From assembly GCA_024229195.1 (NCBI GenBank), contig JAAESS010000081.1:1-44931 (forward strand): a stretch of 44,931 bases of DNA, read 5' to 3'. The position numbers and the translations under genes are program-made. Under the pieces are notes generated by a model. It had not been told where the DNA came from. It saw only the letters and a list, made by a program, of their open reading frames with translations, and made no database searches. Source of the DNA: Flavobacteriales bacterium. GTDB taxonomy: Bacteria > Bacteroidota > Bacteroidia > Flavobacteriales > Flavobacteriaceae. Below are positions 34,601 through 43,017 of the stretch, piece by piece; within the stretch, counting starts at the first letter, position 1, and every line of letters starts with the position of its first letter.

Positions 34601-36538
34601 TTAACGTGGAGCTTTTCGTTTGTGTTTTAAAACACTGGTATACGTATTATCGTTAGTTTTTGACCTCATACTATTTTTTGAGGTATTTTGCTTGGACTTC
34701 CTGTCAGAGGGTAACAATCTTTTCAAAAGATCCTGTCGATCTACTTTTTTTAGTGTATTTCTGATCCAGTTTTGATTTTCTTTTTTATACCAGAAAAAGA
34801 ATCGATGTTGCTCATCCTTTTCCTTTTTTGATTTAGGCACATAAGACTTTTTCAAAGTATAAGGATGATAGCCACTATAGTAAATAACGGTAGCAACTGT
34901 CATTGGTGTTGGAGTAAATCCTTGTACCTGTTCCAGTTGGAAACCCATATCTTTGGTTTCTGCCGCCAAATTTGCCATATCTTCTAACCTACTTTCGGGA
35001 TGATTTGATATAAAGTAAGGAATCAATTGTAAGTTCAATTTTTTACGCAAATTGATCTTGTCAAAGGTTTTCTTAAACTCGTGAAAGTAAGAAAAAGAAG
35101 GTTTTCTCATTAATTTTAATACAGGATCAGAGGTGTGTTCAGGAGCCACTTTTAACCTTCCGGACACGTGATTGGTAATAACCTCTTCAGTGTAATCTTC
35201 TAATTCCTGCGGATCCGCATTTTTGTTAAAATCCGGCACCAGCATATCATATCTTATACCACTACCAATAAAAGATTTTTTGATTTTAGGGTTCTTATCA
35301 ATTGCTTGATATAGCTCTGTCATAGGTTTGTGTGACGTATCCAGATTATGACAAATCACCGGTGAAATACAAGACGGTGCAACACAACTATCACAAATAC
35401 TTTGCACCTTACCTTTCATTTGATACATATTGGCAGAGGGACCACCAACATCAGATAAATATCCTTTAAAATCAGACATTTCCGTTACAGCCTTCACTTC
35501 CTTTAAAACGGATTCCTGACTTCTACTGGCTATAAATTTACCCTGATGTGCAGAGATCGTGCAAAAACTACATCCTCCAAAACATCCACGATGGGTATTG
35601 ATCGAAAACTTGATCATTTCATATGCAGGTATCGGACCTCTTTTATCATATTTGGGATGGGGTAGTCTTGTAAAAGGAAGGTCATAGGAAGCATCGATCT
35701 CCTTTTCTGTCATGGTTGGAAAAACTGGATTGATGACCAATAGTTTTTGTCCACTTTTTTGAAGAATTCGTCTTCCCTTAATTTTGTTGGATTCCTGTTC
35801 GATTACTTTAAAGTTTGAAGCAAAGGTTTTCTTATCCTTTAAACAGGCTTCATGAGAATTGATCTCGATATCTTCCCAGTTCCTATTTCTGGGAAGTGAC
35901 TCCTCTTTATCTAATAAAAAAGCAGTTTGTCTGATCGTTTTTAAGGCTGAAAATGGTACTCCTTTTTTTAGAAGACTGATCAGCTCTCGTAAGGGCTGTT
36001 CGCCCATTCCGTAAACCAAAAGATCTGCCTTCGAGTCGACTAATATGTTGGGTTTTAAACAATCACTCCAATAATCATAATGAGTTACACGACGCAATGA
36101 AGCTTCAATTCCCCCGATCACAACAGGAACATCAGGAAATTTCTCTTTGAGAATCTTACTGTATACAGTTGTTGCATAATCAGGTCTAAATCCTTTGTCT
36201 CCATTGGGTGTATATGCATCTTTATCACGCCTTCTTTTGCTAGCCGTGTAATTACTCACCATGGAATCCATCGCGCCAGAAGTTACAGCAAAAAACAAAT
36301 TCGGTGTTCCTAACTTTTCGAAATCCTGCAAATTGTCATTAACATTAGGCTGTGGAACAATGGCCACACGAAGTCCGTAACTCTCCAAAATACGACCCAA
36401 TGCCGCAGGTCCGAAAGCTGCATGATCAACATAAGCATCACCACTAAAAATAATCACATCAAGATCTTCCCACCCCCTGATCTTCATCTCTCTTCGAGTT
36501 GTGGGTAACCAATCTGATAATTGAAGCGTTTTTTGCAT
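34601..36538 (-). CDS. YgiQ-family radical SAM protein
   Basis: This 645-residue UPF0313/YgiQ protein has an N-terminal B12-binding-like domain (DVIIFSGDAYVDHAAFG) and a radical SAM core with the cluster motif C319-x3-C323-x2-C326 (CFGGCSFC). A second conserved cysteine group follows in CDSCVAPSCISPVICHNLD. The C-terminal VQGFTPTPMTVATVIYYSG and the basic tail are also family-typical. The reaction is not established. The ATG sits 4 nt behind a TATCTTTG box. It is separately transcribed from the MscS gene 111 bp downstream. Confidence 0.93.
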   Translation of the reverse strand: MQKTLQLSDWLPTTRREMKIRGWEDLDVIIFSGDAYVDHAAFGPAALGRILESYGLRVAIVPQPNVNDNLQDFEKLGTPNLFFAVTSGAMDSMVSNYTASKRRRDKDAYTPNGDKGFRPDYATTVYSKILKEKFPDVPVVIGGIEASLRRVTHYDYWSDCLKPNILVDSKADLLVYGMGEQPLRELISLLKKGVPFSALKTIRQTAFLLDKEESLPRNRNWEDIEINSHEACLKDKKTFASNFKVIEQESNKIKGRRILQKSGQKLLVINPVFPTMTEKEIDASYDLPFTRLPHPKYDKRGPIPAYEMIKFSINTHRGCFGGCSFCTISAHQGKFIASRSQESVLKEVKAVTEMSDFKGYLSDVGGPSANMYQMKGKVQSICDSCVAPSCISPVICHNLDTSHKPMTELYQAIDKNPKIKKSFIGSGIRYDMLVPDFNKNADPQELEDYTEEVITNHVSGRLKVAPEHTSDPVLKLMRKPSFSYFHEFKKTFDKINLRKKLNLQLIPYFISNHPESRLEDMANLAAETKDMGFQLEQVQGFTPTPMTVATVIYYSGYHPYTLKKSYVPKSKKEKDEQHRFFFWYKKENQNWIRNTLKKVDRQDLLKRLLPSDRKSKQNTSKNSMRSKTNDNTYTSVLKHKRKAPR

Positions 36539-36542
36539 TTTG

Positions 36543-36550
36543 CAAAGATA
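36543..36550 (-). promoter_or_regulatory. -7 box TATCTTTG, 4 nt before the ygiQ-like ATG
   Basis: On the minus strand TATCTTTG is followed by CAAA and ATG, the same 4-nt spacing and leading C as at recR and pdxH. A TTG lies 13 bp upstream, which is too close for a standard -33 element. Confidence 0.55.
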
Positions 36551-36690
36551 AGGCTAAATATAACAAAGTCCGCATATCGCAATTGTTGTAAAAAACTTAT
36601 CTATTTCTCAATAGCTTTTAATCAAAATTTTCTAAATACTGAAGAAAAAAAAGAATACCAGATTAATTTTAAGAAAGATGATCATAGAAT

Positions 36691-37851
36691 CTAAAATGAC
36701 CATTTAAATCGCACAAAAATTGCGGTACCACTCGACACCAGTGGATCCCCGCTGACATCACTCACTTCATCTGTACTGAAATACTGACCAATTCCTGCCA
36801 GTTCCATGGAATTTGAAATGGAATAGGTCAAGGTTGGTCCTATATATAAAAAATTACCATCCGGACCGTACATTCCGGCCAGCATCACTCTGAACAATGG
36901 ACTTACATCATATCCCCCACTTCCAAGAAACGCAATTTTTGTGGGAAAAAGATTCTTTGGACTAAGATCCTGAAATATGACATCACCAATACCATTTGAA
37001 AAATTGTCAGCTCCAAACCCATTGTAAAGCGTCTCGAACTGAAGATTCAGCGAGCTCTTAAAAGTATAGTCGTAATGAAGTGTCGCTGTTATCTTACCAC
37101 CATCATTCGGCTCATCCATAGGATGAAAATATATCATTTCTCCGCTAAAACCTCCTCCTGCAATACTTCCGGAAAAACCCCCTCCAATAACATAATCAGT
37201 TTGAGTGTAAACTCCTCCTAAGAACTGTATATCATATCCCTTGGTATTGAATCTATACAAAAGAACGGAGGTAAGCTCACTCTCTGAATTTAATGAGGTA
37301 CTCCACTCCAGTTTACTTGATTCACCAATATAATATTGCAACCTAAGTGCATCACTTCCTGGTTTTTCTTCATAATCAAAATCAAAATAAGAATAAGTAT
37401 TAAAAAGGTCATTTGGGTTCCATACGAATGTTTGCCCCCAATTGATCCGTTGTCTTCCTAAAGTAATTTGAAGATTTCCGGTTGTATAATCAAGCATAAA
37501 TCTGTCGAGCTGAGATACTCCGATCCACGAAGTTCCCTCTGCCCAGACCCAGGATAGATCTAAATAGCCATAATCTCTGCTCACATAGTCTGCATAACCA
37601 GGAATCAGACTAACATTATTTCCGATAATGATTCGGTTTCTCAATCCGGCTGTAAAAGTGAAATTATCGTTGACAAACCAGTTGATATCAAAGCGGTTAT
37701 GAACTGTATTTTCTAAGGCCATTTCACCATTGTCATCAATAGTTTGCATTGCGGTAAGACCCTTAATATAACCTTTTACCATCCAGTTATCCTGTGCATT
37801 AGCCGTAAGAGACAAAAATAAAAAAGCGATAAAAATTCTTTTATTTAGCAT
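36691..37851 (-). CDS. Outer-membrane beta-barrel protein of the ABC/LolA operon
   Basis: This 386-residue product has a signal peptide (LNKRIFIAFLFLSLTANAQ; start at 37851 chosen over 37881, which would place ten polar residues ahead of it). The mature part alternates short beta strands (ITLGRQRINWGQTFVWNPNDLF, FTAGLRNRIIIG) and ends in RFKWSF, a C-terminal aromatic barrel signal. The LGRQ.I.WG....NP.D motif resembles DUF1302-like porins found beside LolA-like and transporter genes. It is the last gene of a five-gene operon and would provide the outer-membrane end of the path. Confidence 0.8.
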   Translation of the reverse strand: MLNKRIFIAFLFLSLTANAQDNWMVKGYIKGLTAMQTIDDNGEMALENTVHNRFDINWFVNDNFTFTAGLRNRIIIGNNVSLIPGYADYVSRDYGYLDLSWVWAEGTSWIGVSQLDRFMLDYTTGNLQITLGRQRINWGQTFVWNPNDLFNTYSYFDFDYEEKPGSDALRLQYYIGESSKLEWSTSLNSESELTSVLLYRFNTKGYDIQFLGGVYTQTDYVIGGGFSGSIAGGGFSGEMIYFHPMDEPNDGGKITATLHYDYTFKSSLNLQFETLYNGFGADNFSNGIGDVIFQDLSPKNLFPTKIAFLGSGGYDVSPLFRVMLAGMYGPDGNFLYIGPTLTYSISNSMELAGIGQYFSTDEVSDVSGDPLVSSGTAIFVRFKWSF

Positions 37852-37896
37852 GCTGGATGATTTAAACCAAAATATTTTCAAAACCAGATGAATACA

Positions 37897-38580
37897 TTAT
37901 TTCCTGATATCAGAGATCACCTTGCCATCATCAAGTGTGACTACCCTTCTGGCCTTATCCATTACACGTTGATCATGAGTTGCAAAAATAAACGTAATCT
38001 GCTCCTCTTTATTTAAATTTTCCATGATATCCAGCAGCTGATTTGTTGCTATTGAATCCAAATTTGCAGTAGGCTCATCTGCCAGTATAAATTTTGGTTT
38101 TGAGGCCAAGGCCCTGGCTACGGCAACTCTTTGCTGCTGACCTCCCGAAAGCTGATTTGGTTTACTATTTAATTTATCACCTAATCCAACAGATTGGAGA
38201 AGTGAAATAGTTCGCTTATCCATTTCTTTCTTATCCCAGTTCTGCAATTGCATAATAAATTCAACATTTTCTTTAGCTGTCAATACAGGAATCAAGTTAT
38301 AGGCCTGGAAAACAAAACCAATGTTTCTTAATCTAAAATCAATCAAATTATGAGAAGACAATTCCGACATAACACTTCCGTCCACAATCACCTTTCCTGA
38401 TGTGGGCTGTTCCAAACCTCCAATCATATTCATTAAGGTAGTTTTTCCACAACCTGAGGGTCCAACAATGGCTGCAAATTCTCCTTGCTCAAAACTAAGG
38501 TCTATTCCATTGACAGCATGAACCGGAATTTCAGTATCATGATAAGTCTTCGTTAAGTCATTGATCTGTATAATACTCAT
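37897..38580 (-). CDS. ABC transporter ATPase, LolD/MacB type
   Basis: This 227-residue nucleotide-binding subunit shows Walker A GPSGCGKT (40-47), signature LSGGQ (144-148), Walker B FILADEP (164-170) and the switch histidine H202 in ATHD. The NDLTKTYHD start and NLIPVLTAKENVEF Q-loop region are typical of the LolD/MacB/FtsE clan, which drives mechanotransmission rather than pore transport. It lies 26 bp after the second permease gene and powers that pair. Confidence 0.95.
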   Translation of the reverse strand: MSIIQINDLTKTYHDTEIPVHAVNGIDLSFEQGEFAAIVGPSGCGKTTLMNMIGGLEQPTSGKVIVDGSVMSELSSHNLIDFRLRNIGFVFQAYNLIPVLTAKENVEFIMQLQNWDKKEMDKRTISLLQSVGLGDKLNSKPNQLSGGQQQRVAVARALASKPKFILADEPTANLDSIATNQLLDIMENLNKEEQITFIFATHDQRVMDKARRVVTLDDGKVISDIRK

Positions 38581-38606
38581 AACTGTTTGCTTTCCTAATT
38601 TTAAAA

Positions 38607-39833
38607 TTAAATTGACCTAAGGGCTTCTGCCGGATGTAATTTAAGCGCCTTCCAAGCAGGATAAACAGATGCCAAAATAGCTGTTATAATAACCAAAATT
38701 GTAATCTGTATATATCGGTATCCTTCTAACATAGGATATGTAATAGCAGCATAGCCAACTGATTCCATTCCTTCTGCCACAAAAGAAAGATCAATTCCCG
38801 ATTTATTAAAGTAATTGATGATCAATACACTTAGTATCTCTCCAATAATGGCGCCCACCATCGCTAGAAATATTGTCTCAAGCATGATCATTATAAAAAC
38901 CCTTCGCTTTGTCATTCCTACAGCCATTAACATGCCTAGCTCTTTGGTCCGTTCTAAAACTACCATAAGCATCGTATTTACAATCCCAAAACCAAGAGCC
39001 CCCAGAATTATTGTCATAAATAAACCCATCATCGTATCCATATAGCCAGACATCAAACTCAAATAAGGAGACATTTCTGCCCAGCCCTCAACTTTGGTAT
39101 CAGTAAATTTTGATTGTAATTGTGGCTCTAAAGTTGCAGCTTGTTCAAAATCATCTAATAATATCACTATTTCATGAGATTCATCCTCAGGTAATTCAAG
39201 GATCCTTCTCAAATCTTTATTCATGACAAAAACATGAACTTTGTCCCATGGATTATTGTCAGTTTTATAGATCCCAACAACCTTAAATGCAGCGCCGGTA
39301 ATTTCTCCGTTATAATCCTGAAACGTGAGTACAATCTTAGATTTCAATTTAGCTTTAAGCTCTTTTGCCAGAGCTCTGGATATTACAATTTGATTCTTTT
39401 TATTTGACTTAAAGAAAACTCCAGAACTTGAATCTATCTTTTTATTAATTTGAAAAATATCTGTTTCACTTTGCGGATCAACACCAACAATACTTACACC
39501 CATATTTTTATTTGCTGTTGCGGACATCCCTGTAACCAACACCCTCTGAGTAACTGCCTGAATTCCGGGTACCGTCTTCAATTCCTCTAATTTTTTCTGT
39601 GTACTTTGGATCGTCTTTTTTACATCTTTATTCTCAGCATAATCCGGATGATGCATCTGCATGTGTCCTATTTCATAAATAAAAGTATTTTCAACACGCT
39701 GCTTTGCCATACCGTTAATCCACGCACTTGAAAACAAACCGCCTAACAAGCCTGAGGCAATAGCAAAGATGACCACAGCACTTCTCAGTTTGCTTCTCCA
39801 TATACTTCTCCAGGCAATTTTTGTCAATACCAT
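38607..39833 (-). CDS. LolC/E (FtsX-like) ABC permease, second subunit
   Basis: This 408-residue permease has one N-terminal membrane helix (KIAWRSIWRSKLRSAVVIFAIASG), a MacB-type periplasmic core domain (about 45-260) and three C-terminal helices of the FtsX domain with TKELGMLMAVGMTKRRVF. This topology is shared with LolC, LolE and MacB. The start is 2 bp behind the other permease's stop, so they are translated together and probably pair as a heterodimer. Substrate not known. Confidence 0.9.
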   Translation of the reverse strand: MVLTKIAWRSIWRSKLRSAVVIFAIASGLLGGLFSSAWINGMAKQRVENTFIYEIGHMQMHHPDYAENKDVKKTIQSTQKKLEELKTVPGIQAVTQRVLVTGMSATANKNMGVSIVGVDPQSETDIFQINKKIDSSSGVFFKSNKKNQIVISRALAKELKAKLKSKIVLTFQDYNGEITGAAFKVVGIYKTDNNPWDKVHVFVMNKDLRRILELPEDESHEIVILLDDFEQAATLEPQLQSKFTDTKVEGWAEMSPYLSLMSGYMDTMMGLFMTIILGALGFGIVNTMLMVVLERTKELGMLMAVGMTKRRVFIMIMLETIFLAMVGAIIGEILSVLIINYFNKSGIDLSFVAEGMESVGYAAITYPMLEGYRYIQITILVIITAILASVYPAWKALKLHPAEALRSI

Positions 39834-39835
39834 TT

Positions 39836-41059
39836 TTAAGATCTTAGGCCTTTTACAACATTTAGTTTTAATATTTTAATTGTGGGATACGACATCGCAA
39901 TCAGACTTAAAATACTGATTGCAATACCTTGAAATATGAAAATATTGAATTCCAAACTCATGGGCAGAACCGGTTCGAAATTAAAATCCTGCATAACTTC
40001 TACTGCATCTCCTGAAAACTCAATAGGATTATAATAGAAATAATACATGACTGGCAGACTAATAATAATACCTGCCAAAACTGCTAATGCCGTCAAAAAG
40101 AACAATTCTGCTACTACAACTGTTGCCAATTTACTTTTTTGCATACCAACAGAAACCATAACCGAAAATTCTCTCATTCTCTCATTGGTCATCATCAAAA
40201 CTGTACCGAATATTCCAAAGGCAATGACCATATACAAAATAGCAATCATAATCACACCTCCGGCATTATCCGTTTCTATCATCTGTAAAAGTTCTTTGTT
40301 CATTGCTTCCCAACTCATGACATTGTATTGATTTGCATCAATTTTAGAGGCAACGGATGTTTGAACTGCATTGACATCTTTCATATCATAAAGATCAAAA
40401 ACCAAAGCAGTATATCGATCATATGCTGAAAAAAGATGTTGAGCCTCAATGATAGGTAGGTATACCGTACTCCTGTTCATTTCAGGTGTAGGCAGTTTTA
40501 AAATTCCTTTTACCGGATATAATCCAGCCGCAGTAGCTCCATGATATCCTGACGAAAATAGAACAAGTGTATCATTCACACTAATTCCTAAAAATTTAGC
40601 TAAACCTTCTGCAATCATGATGCTTCTATCATTTGACTTTACAAATGATCCCATGAGAAGGTATGATTTTACCTGAGTCATCAAATCTTCTTTATCAGGA
40701 TCTATTCCCATAACTACTACTCCTTTTGTAGACTCTCCTGAAGAGGCAAGAGCAAATGACTCCAATCGCGGTATGATTACTTTAACCCTATCATCATTGG
40801 CCAGTTCATCGACCAGATTCTGATCAATTTCCATAGTATTATTGATATTCTTATCATCCCAGAAGTCTTTATTTTGAACCTGAAGATAACCAGAATAGGA
40901 CTCTACTGCATTTTCCTTCATTTTGGCATAAGATCCTTTTTGAAACCCTCTCATAATAATGGCAAAAAAAAGCGCAAACATAATTGAGGCAACCGTAATC
41001 ATGGTTCGCCGTTTGTTACGCCAAATATTTCTCCAAGCAATTTTAATGATTGTATTCAT
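39836..41059 (-). CDS. LolC/E (FtsX-like) ABC permease, first subunit
   Basis: This 407-residue permease has the same layout as its neighbour: N-terminal helix after IIKIAWRNIWRNKRRTMITVAS, a periplasmic MacB-like domain and an FtsX domain with MREFSVMVSVGMQKSKLATVV. The two permeases are paralogs with different periplasmic domains, as LolC and LolE are. It starts 16 bp after the LolA-like gene. Confidence 0.9.
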   Translation of the reverse strand: MNTIIKIAWRNIWRNKRRTMITVASIMFALFFAIIMRGFQKGSYAKMKENAVESYSGYLQVQNKDFWDDKNINNTMEIDQNLVDELANDDRVKVIIPRLESFALASSGESTKGVVVMGIDPDKEDLMTQVKSYLLMGSFVKSNDRSIMIAEGLAKFLGISVNDTLVLFSSGYHGATAAGLYPVKGILKLPTPEMNRSTVYLPIIEAQHLFSAYDRYTALVFDLYDMKDVNAVQTSVASKIDANQYNVMSWEAMNKELLQMIETDNAGGVIMIAILYMVIAFGIFGTVLMMTNERMREFSVMVSVGMQKSKLATVVVAELFFLTALAVLAGIIISLPVMYYFYYNPIEFSGDAVEVMQDFNFEPVLPMSLEFNIFIFQGIAISILSLIAMSYPTIKILKLNVVKGLRS

Positions 41060-41075
41060 AGGGCTTTTCTATATG

Positions 41076-41843
41076 CTACCGTATCCTTTTCATATTTTGT
41101 TGAGAAAAAAAAGATGCTTTCAACTCAATATCAAATTCTATCTCTTTTATGTATAACACTGTTTTTTTTCCTTCATCATCAGCAGGAACAATTTCAATTC
41201 TAGATGGAATCAATCTTCCATCCATTTTCTTAAAATCATATCCAAAATCGCTTTTGACCAAATCATCGTCCTCATCATAGTATTCCGATTTGATTTGAAT
41301 AAATTCATCTTTGGTAATCCATTTGTAAACCTTAGACCAAATCACGGGAGCCTCTTCTTTTGGTAACATCTGAATTTTATAACAATCAAAACCCTGTAAC
41401 TTTTCTTCCAGACTTATTGTATGCTCATAGTCTTTTACAATAGAACTCTCCTTAAGTATATCGTCATTAGTATAATCAGAACCCATCCACCCTTGTGACA
41501 TCATAGATGTAGGAATTTTAATCATTCGGCCGATTGTTGGCATCCAGTTCCACATCTCGGTTTCTCGTTTCATAAATACTTGACCCTTATCTCTGGCCGG
41601 ACCTGTAATATAAGTCATTGAGTAATCTAGGCCGTTTGTCCATCCTTTCATTGATATATTTCGTTTCCAAGTTGGCCTTATAATTTCCATTTCCATTACA
41701 GACACATTGGTTTTTCCTCTCACTTTTTCATCAGCCTTCTGAATTATTTCCAGGCCTGTAAGTTGTTCCTGGCAAATAACAGATTGTTGAATAAAAAAAA
41801 GAAAGATGATCAGTGTGAATGGGAAAGATTTAAAATTCATCAT
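41076..41843 (-). CDS. LolA-like outer-membrane lipoprotein-sorting protein
   Basis: This 255-residue periplasmic protein has a signal peptide (FPFTLIIFLFFIQQSVICQ) and a LolA/LppX-like half-barrel. The segment EMWNWMPTIGRMIKIPTSMM followed by GWMGSDYTNDDILKESS is diagnostic of the LolA-like family PF17131. Members bind a lipid or acyl chain in a hydrophobic cup. It is the first gene of the operon and could carry cargo from the permease pair to the outer-membrane barrel. True LolA of the cell is expected elsewhere, so this is a dedicated paralog. Confidence 0.88.
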   Translation of the reverse strand: MMNFKSFPFTLIIFLFFIQQSVICQEQLTGLEIIQKADEKVRGKTNVSVMEMEIIRPTWKRNISMKGWTNGLDYSMTYITGPARDKGQVFMKRETEMWNWMPTIGRMIKIPTSMMSQGWMGSDYTNDDILKESSIVKDYEHTISLEEKLQGFDCYKIQMLPKEEAPVIWSKVYKWITKDEFIQIKSEYYDEDDDLVKSDFGYDFKKMDGRLIPSRIEIVPADDEGKKTVLYIKEIEFDIELKASFFSQQNMKRIR

Positions 41844-41885
41844 ATTTTTAAGAATAAAATGAATTATAAAAATAAGGTTTTAAGT

Positions 41886-41893
41886 CAAAATTA
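41886..41893 (-). promoter_or_regulatory. -7 box TAATTTTG for the LolA/ABC operon
   Basis: A perfect TAnnTTTG on the minus strand, 42 nt before the ATG at 41843. The nearest upstream TTG is 29 bp away, which is too far. Confidence 0.45.
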
Positions 41894-41967
41894 CCTAAAA
41901 AATCGCATGATAATCCCATGATCAAATAGTTGATATATGAGGTAGTTGGAACTATACATTCGAAATT

Positions 41968-42100
41968 GAAGTGATAGGAGCCGAGGTGCTAGGAACCGGC
42001 GCAGTCAAAAGTGAGGCGTTCAGAACTGACGCGTTCGGAAGTGAAATGTTCGGAAGTAAAATCCTCTGAAGTAAATCCTCTGAAGTAAATCCCTCAGGAG
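41968..42100. repeat. Degenerate 15-bp tandem repeat array, nine units
   Basis: Nine abutting units of 14-15 bp follow the form GAxGCGTTCGGAAGT, changing gradually to AAATCCTCTGAAGT. Adjacent units are most alike, as expected from stepwise duplication. It fills the gap between the esterase gene and the LolA/ABC operon, upstream of the operon promoter. There are no spacers, so it is not CRISPR. Confidence 0.8.
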
Positions 42101-42106
42101 ATGAAT

Positions 42107-42979
42107 TTAATATTGATGAAAGGCTTGAGAAACAAACTCAAGCACTTCAGGAAGCGATTCGCGCCAATAAGTCCAGTTATGGGCTCCGTTTCGAACCCTA
42201 TATTCATGGGGAATCTCTTTCTTTTTCATCTCAATATGAACCAGACTATTGCCCTCGTAAAGAAAATCATCATCGCCACAATCAATATACCACCGAACAG
42301 ACGATAGTTTATCTGCTGCCATACTTTTCACCAATTCCACAGCATTATGATTTTTAAAATATTCCTCAAGCTCTTCCTCAGAATAATTTAAATTTCCATC
42401 TCTATCGATATATGCCTTTAAATCATCAATGGTCAAGGGACCGGCATAGGCGCTTAATGGTGCAGATGAAGAAAATAGTTCAGGATGATGCAAGGCATAC
42501 ATAAAAGAACCTCCACCACCCATGGAAAGACCGGAAATGGCTCTGTAACGTTTTTCCTTTTTTATCCTGTAGATTTTCTCTACATAGGGCATTAATTCCT
42601 CGAAAAAGAAATCCTCATAATTCCATTTTCCGCTGATATCGTTATAATACCCTCTTTGACCCGTATTTGCATCAGGCATAACGATGATCATTGGTGTCGC
42701 TTTCCCTGTTTTGATTGACTCATCGGCAATACGCAAAACCTCACCAAACTGTATCCATCCGGTTTGATCATCTCCTGCTCCATGCAGCAAATACAATACA
42801 GGATAACTTCTGGACGAGCTTTCATAATCCGGTGGAAGATAGATGGCAAAATGTCTTTCTGAATTCAATATGGAACTTTTCATACTGAGCTTATCAAACA
42901 CTTTACCGTGCTGCGCAGTGATTTGACTCACCCATAAACTAACTGAAAAAAAAAGTAGAACAAGAATAATTTTTTTCAT
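42107..42979 (-). CDS. Secreted esterase (esterase D / PF00756 family)
   Basis: This 290-residue alpha/beta hydrolase has a signal peptide (KKIILVLLFFSVSLWVSQITAQ; start at 42979). Motifs: LPPDYESSSRSYPVLYLLHG (oxyanion region), nucleophile elbow GLSMGG with its serine, IDCGDDDFLY (acid) and RNGAHNWTYWRESL (catalytic His). This is the esterase D/feruloyl-esterase/acetyl-xylan type, often acting on polysaccharide esters. It is probably co-transcribed with the upstream TolB-like gene (38 bp). Confidence 0.9.
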   Translation of the reverse strand: MKKIILVLLFFSVSLWVSQITAQHGKVFDKLSMKSSILNSERHFAIYLPPDYESSSRSYPVLYLLHGAGDDQTGWIQFGEVLRIADESIKTGKATPMIIVMPDANTGQRGYYNDISGKWNYEDFFFEELMPYVEKIYRIKKEKRYRAISGLSMGGGGSFMYALHHPELFSSSAPLSAYAGPLTIDDLKAYIDRDGNLNYSEEELEEYFKNHNAVELVKSMAADKLSSVRWYIDCGDDDFLYEGNSLVHIEMKKKEIPHEYRVRNGAHNWTYWRESLPEVLEFVSQAFHQY

Positions 42980-43017
42980 GATCAAATAAGATTAAAAAGA
43001 TATATCAATTTCGCGAT

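Noticed and set aside
41941-42069. Plus-strand frame through the tandem array coding five-residue repeats (EVIGA, EVLGT, DAFGS, EMFGS)
   Set aside because: The 15-bp period keeps the frame open by itself; there is no start codon at its beginning and no promoter, so it is not called as a gene.
41968-42100. Possible CRISPR array
   Set aside because: Units abut without spacers, vary in sequence and have no cas genes nearby.
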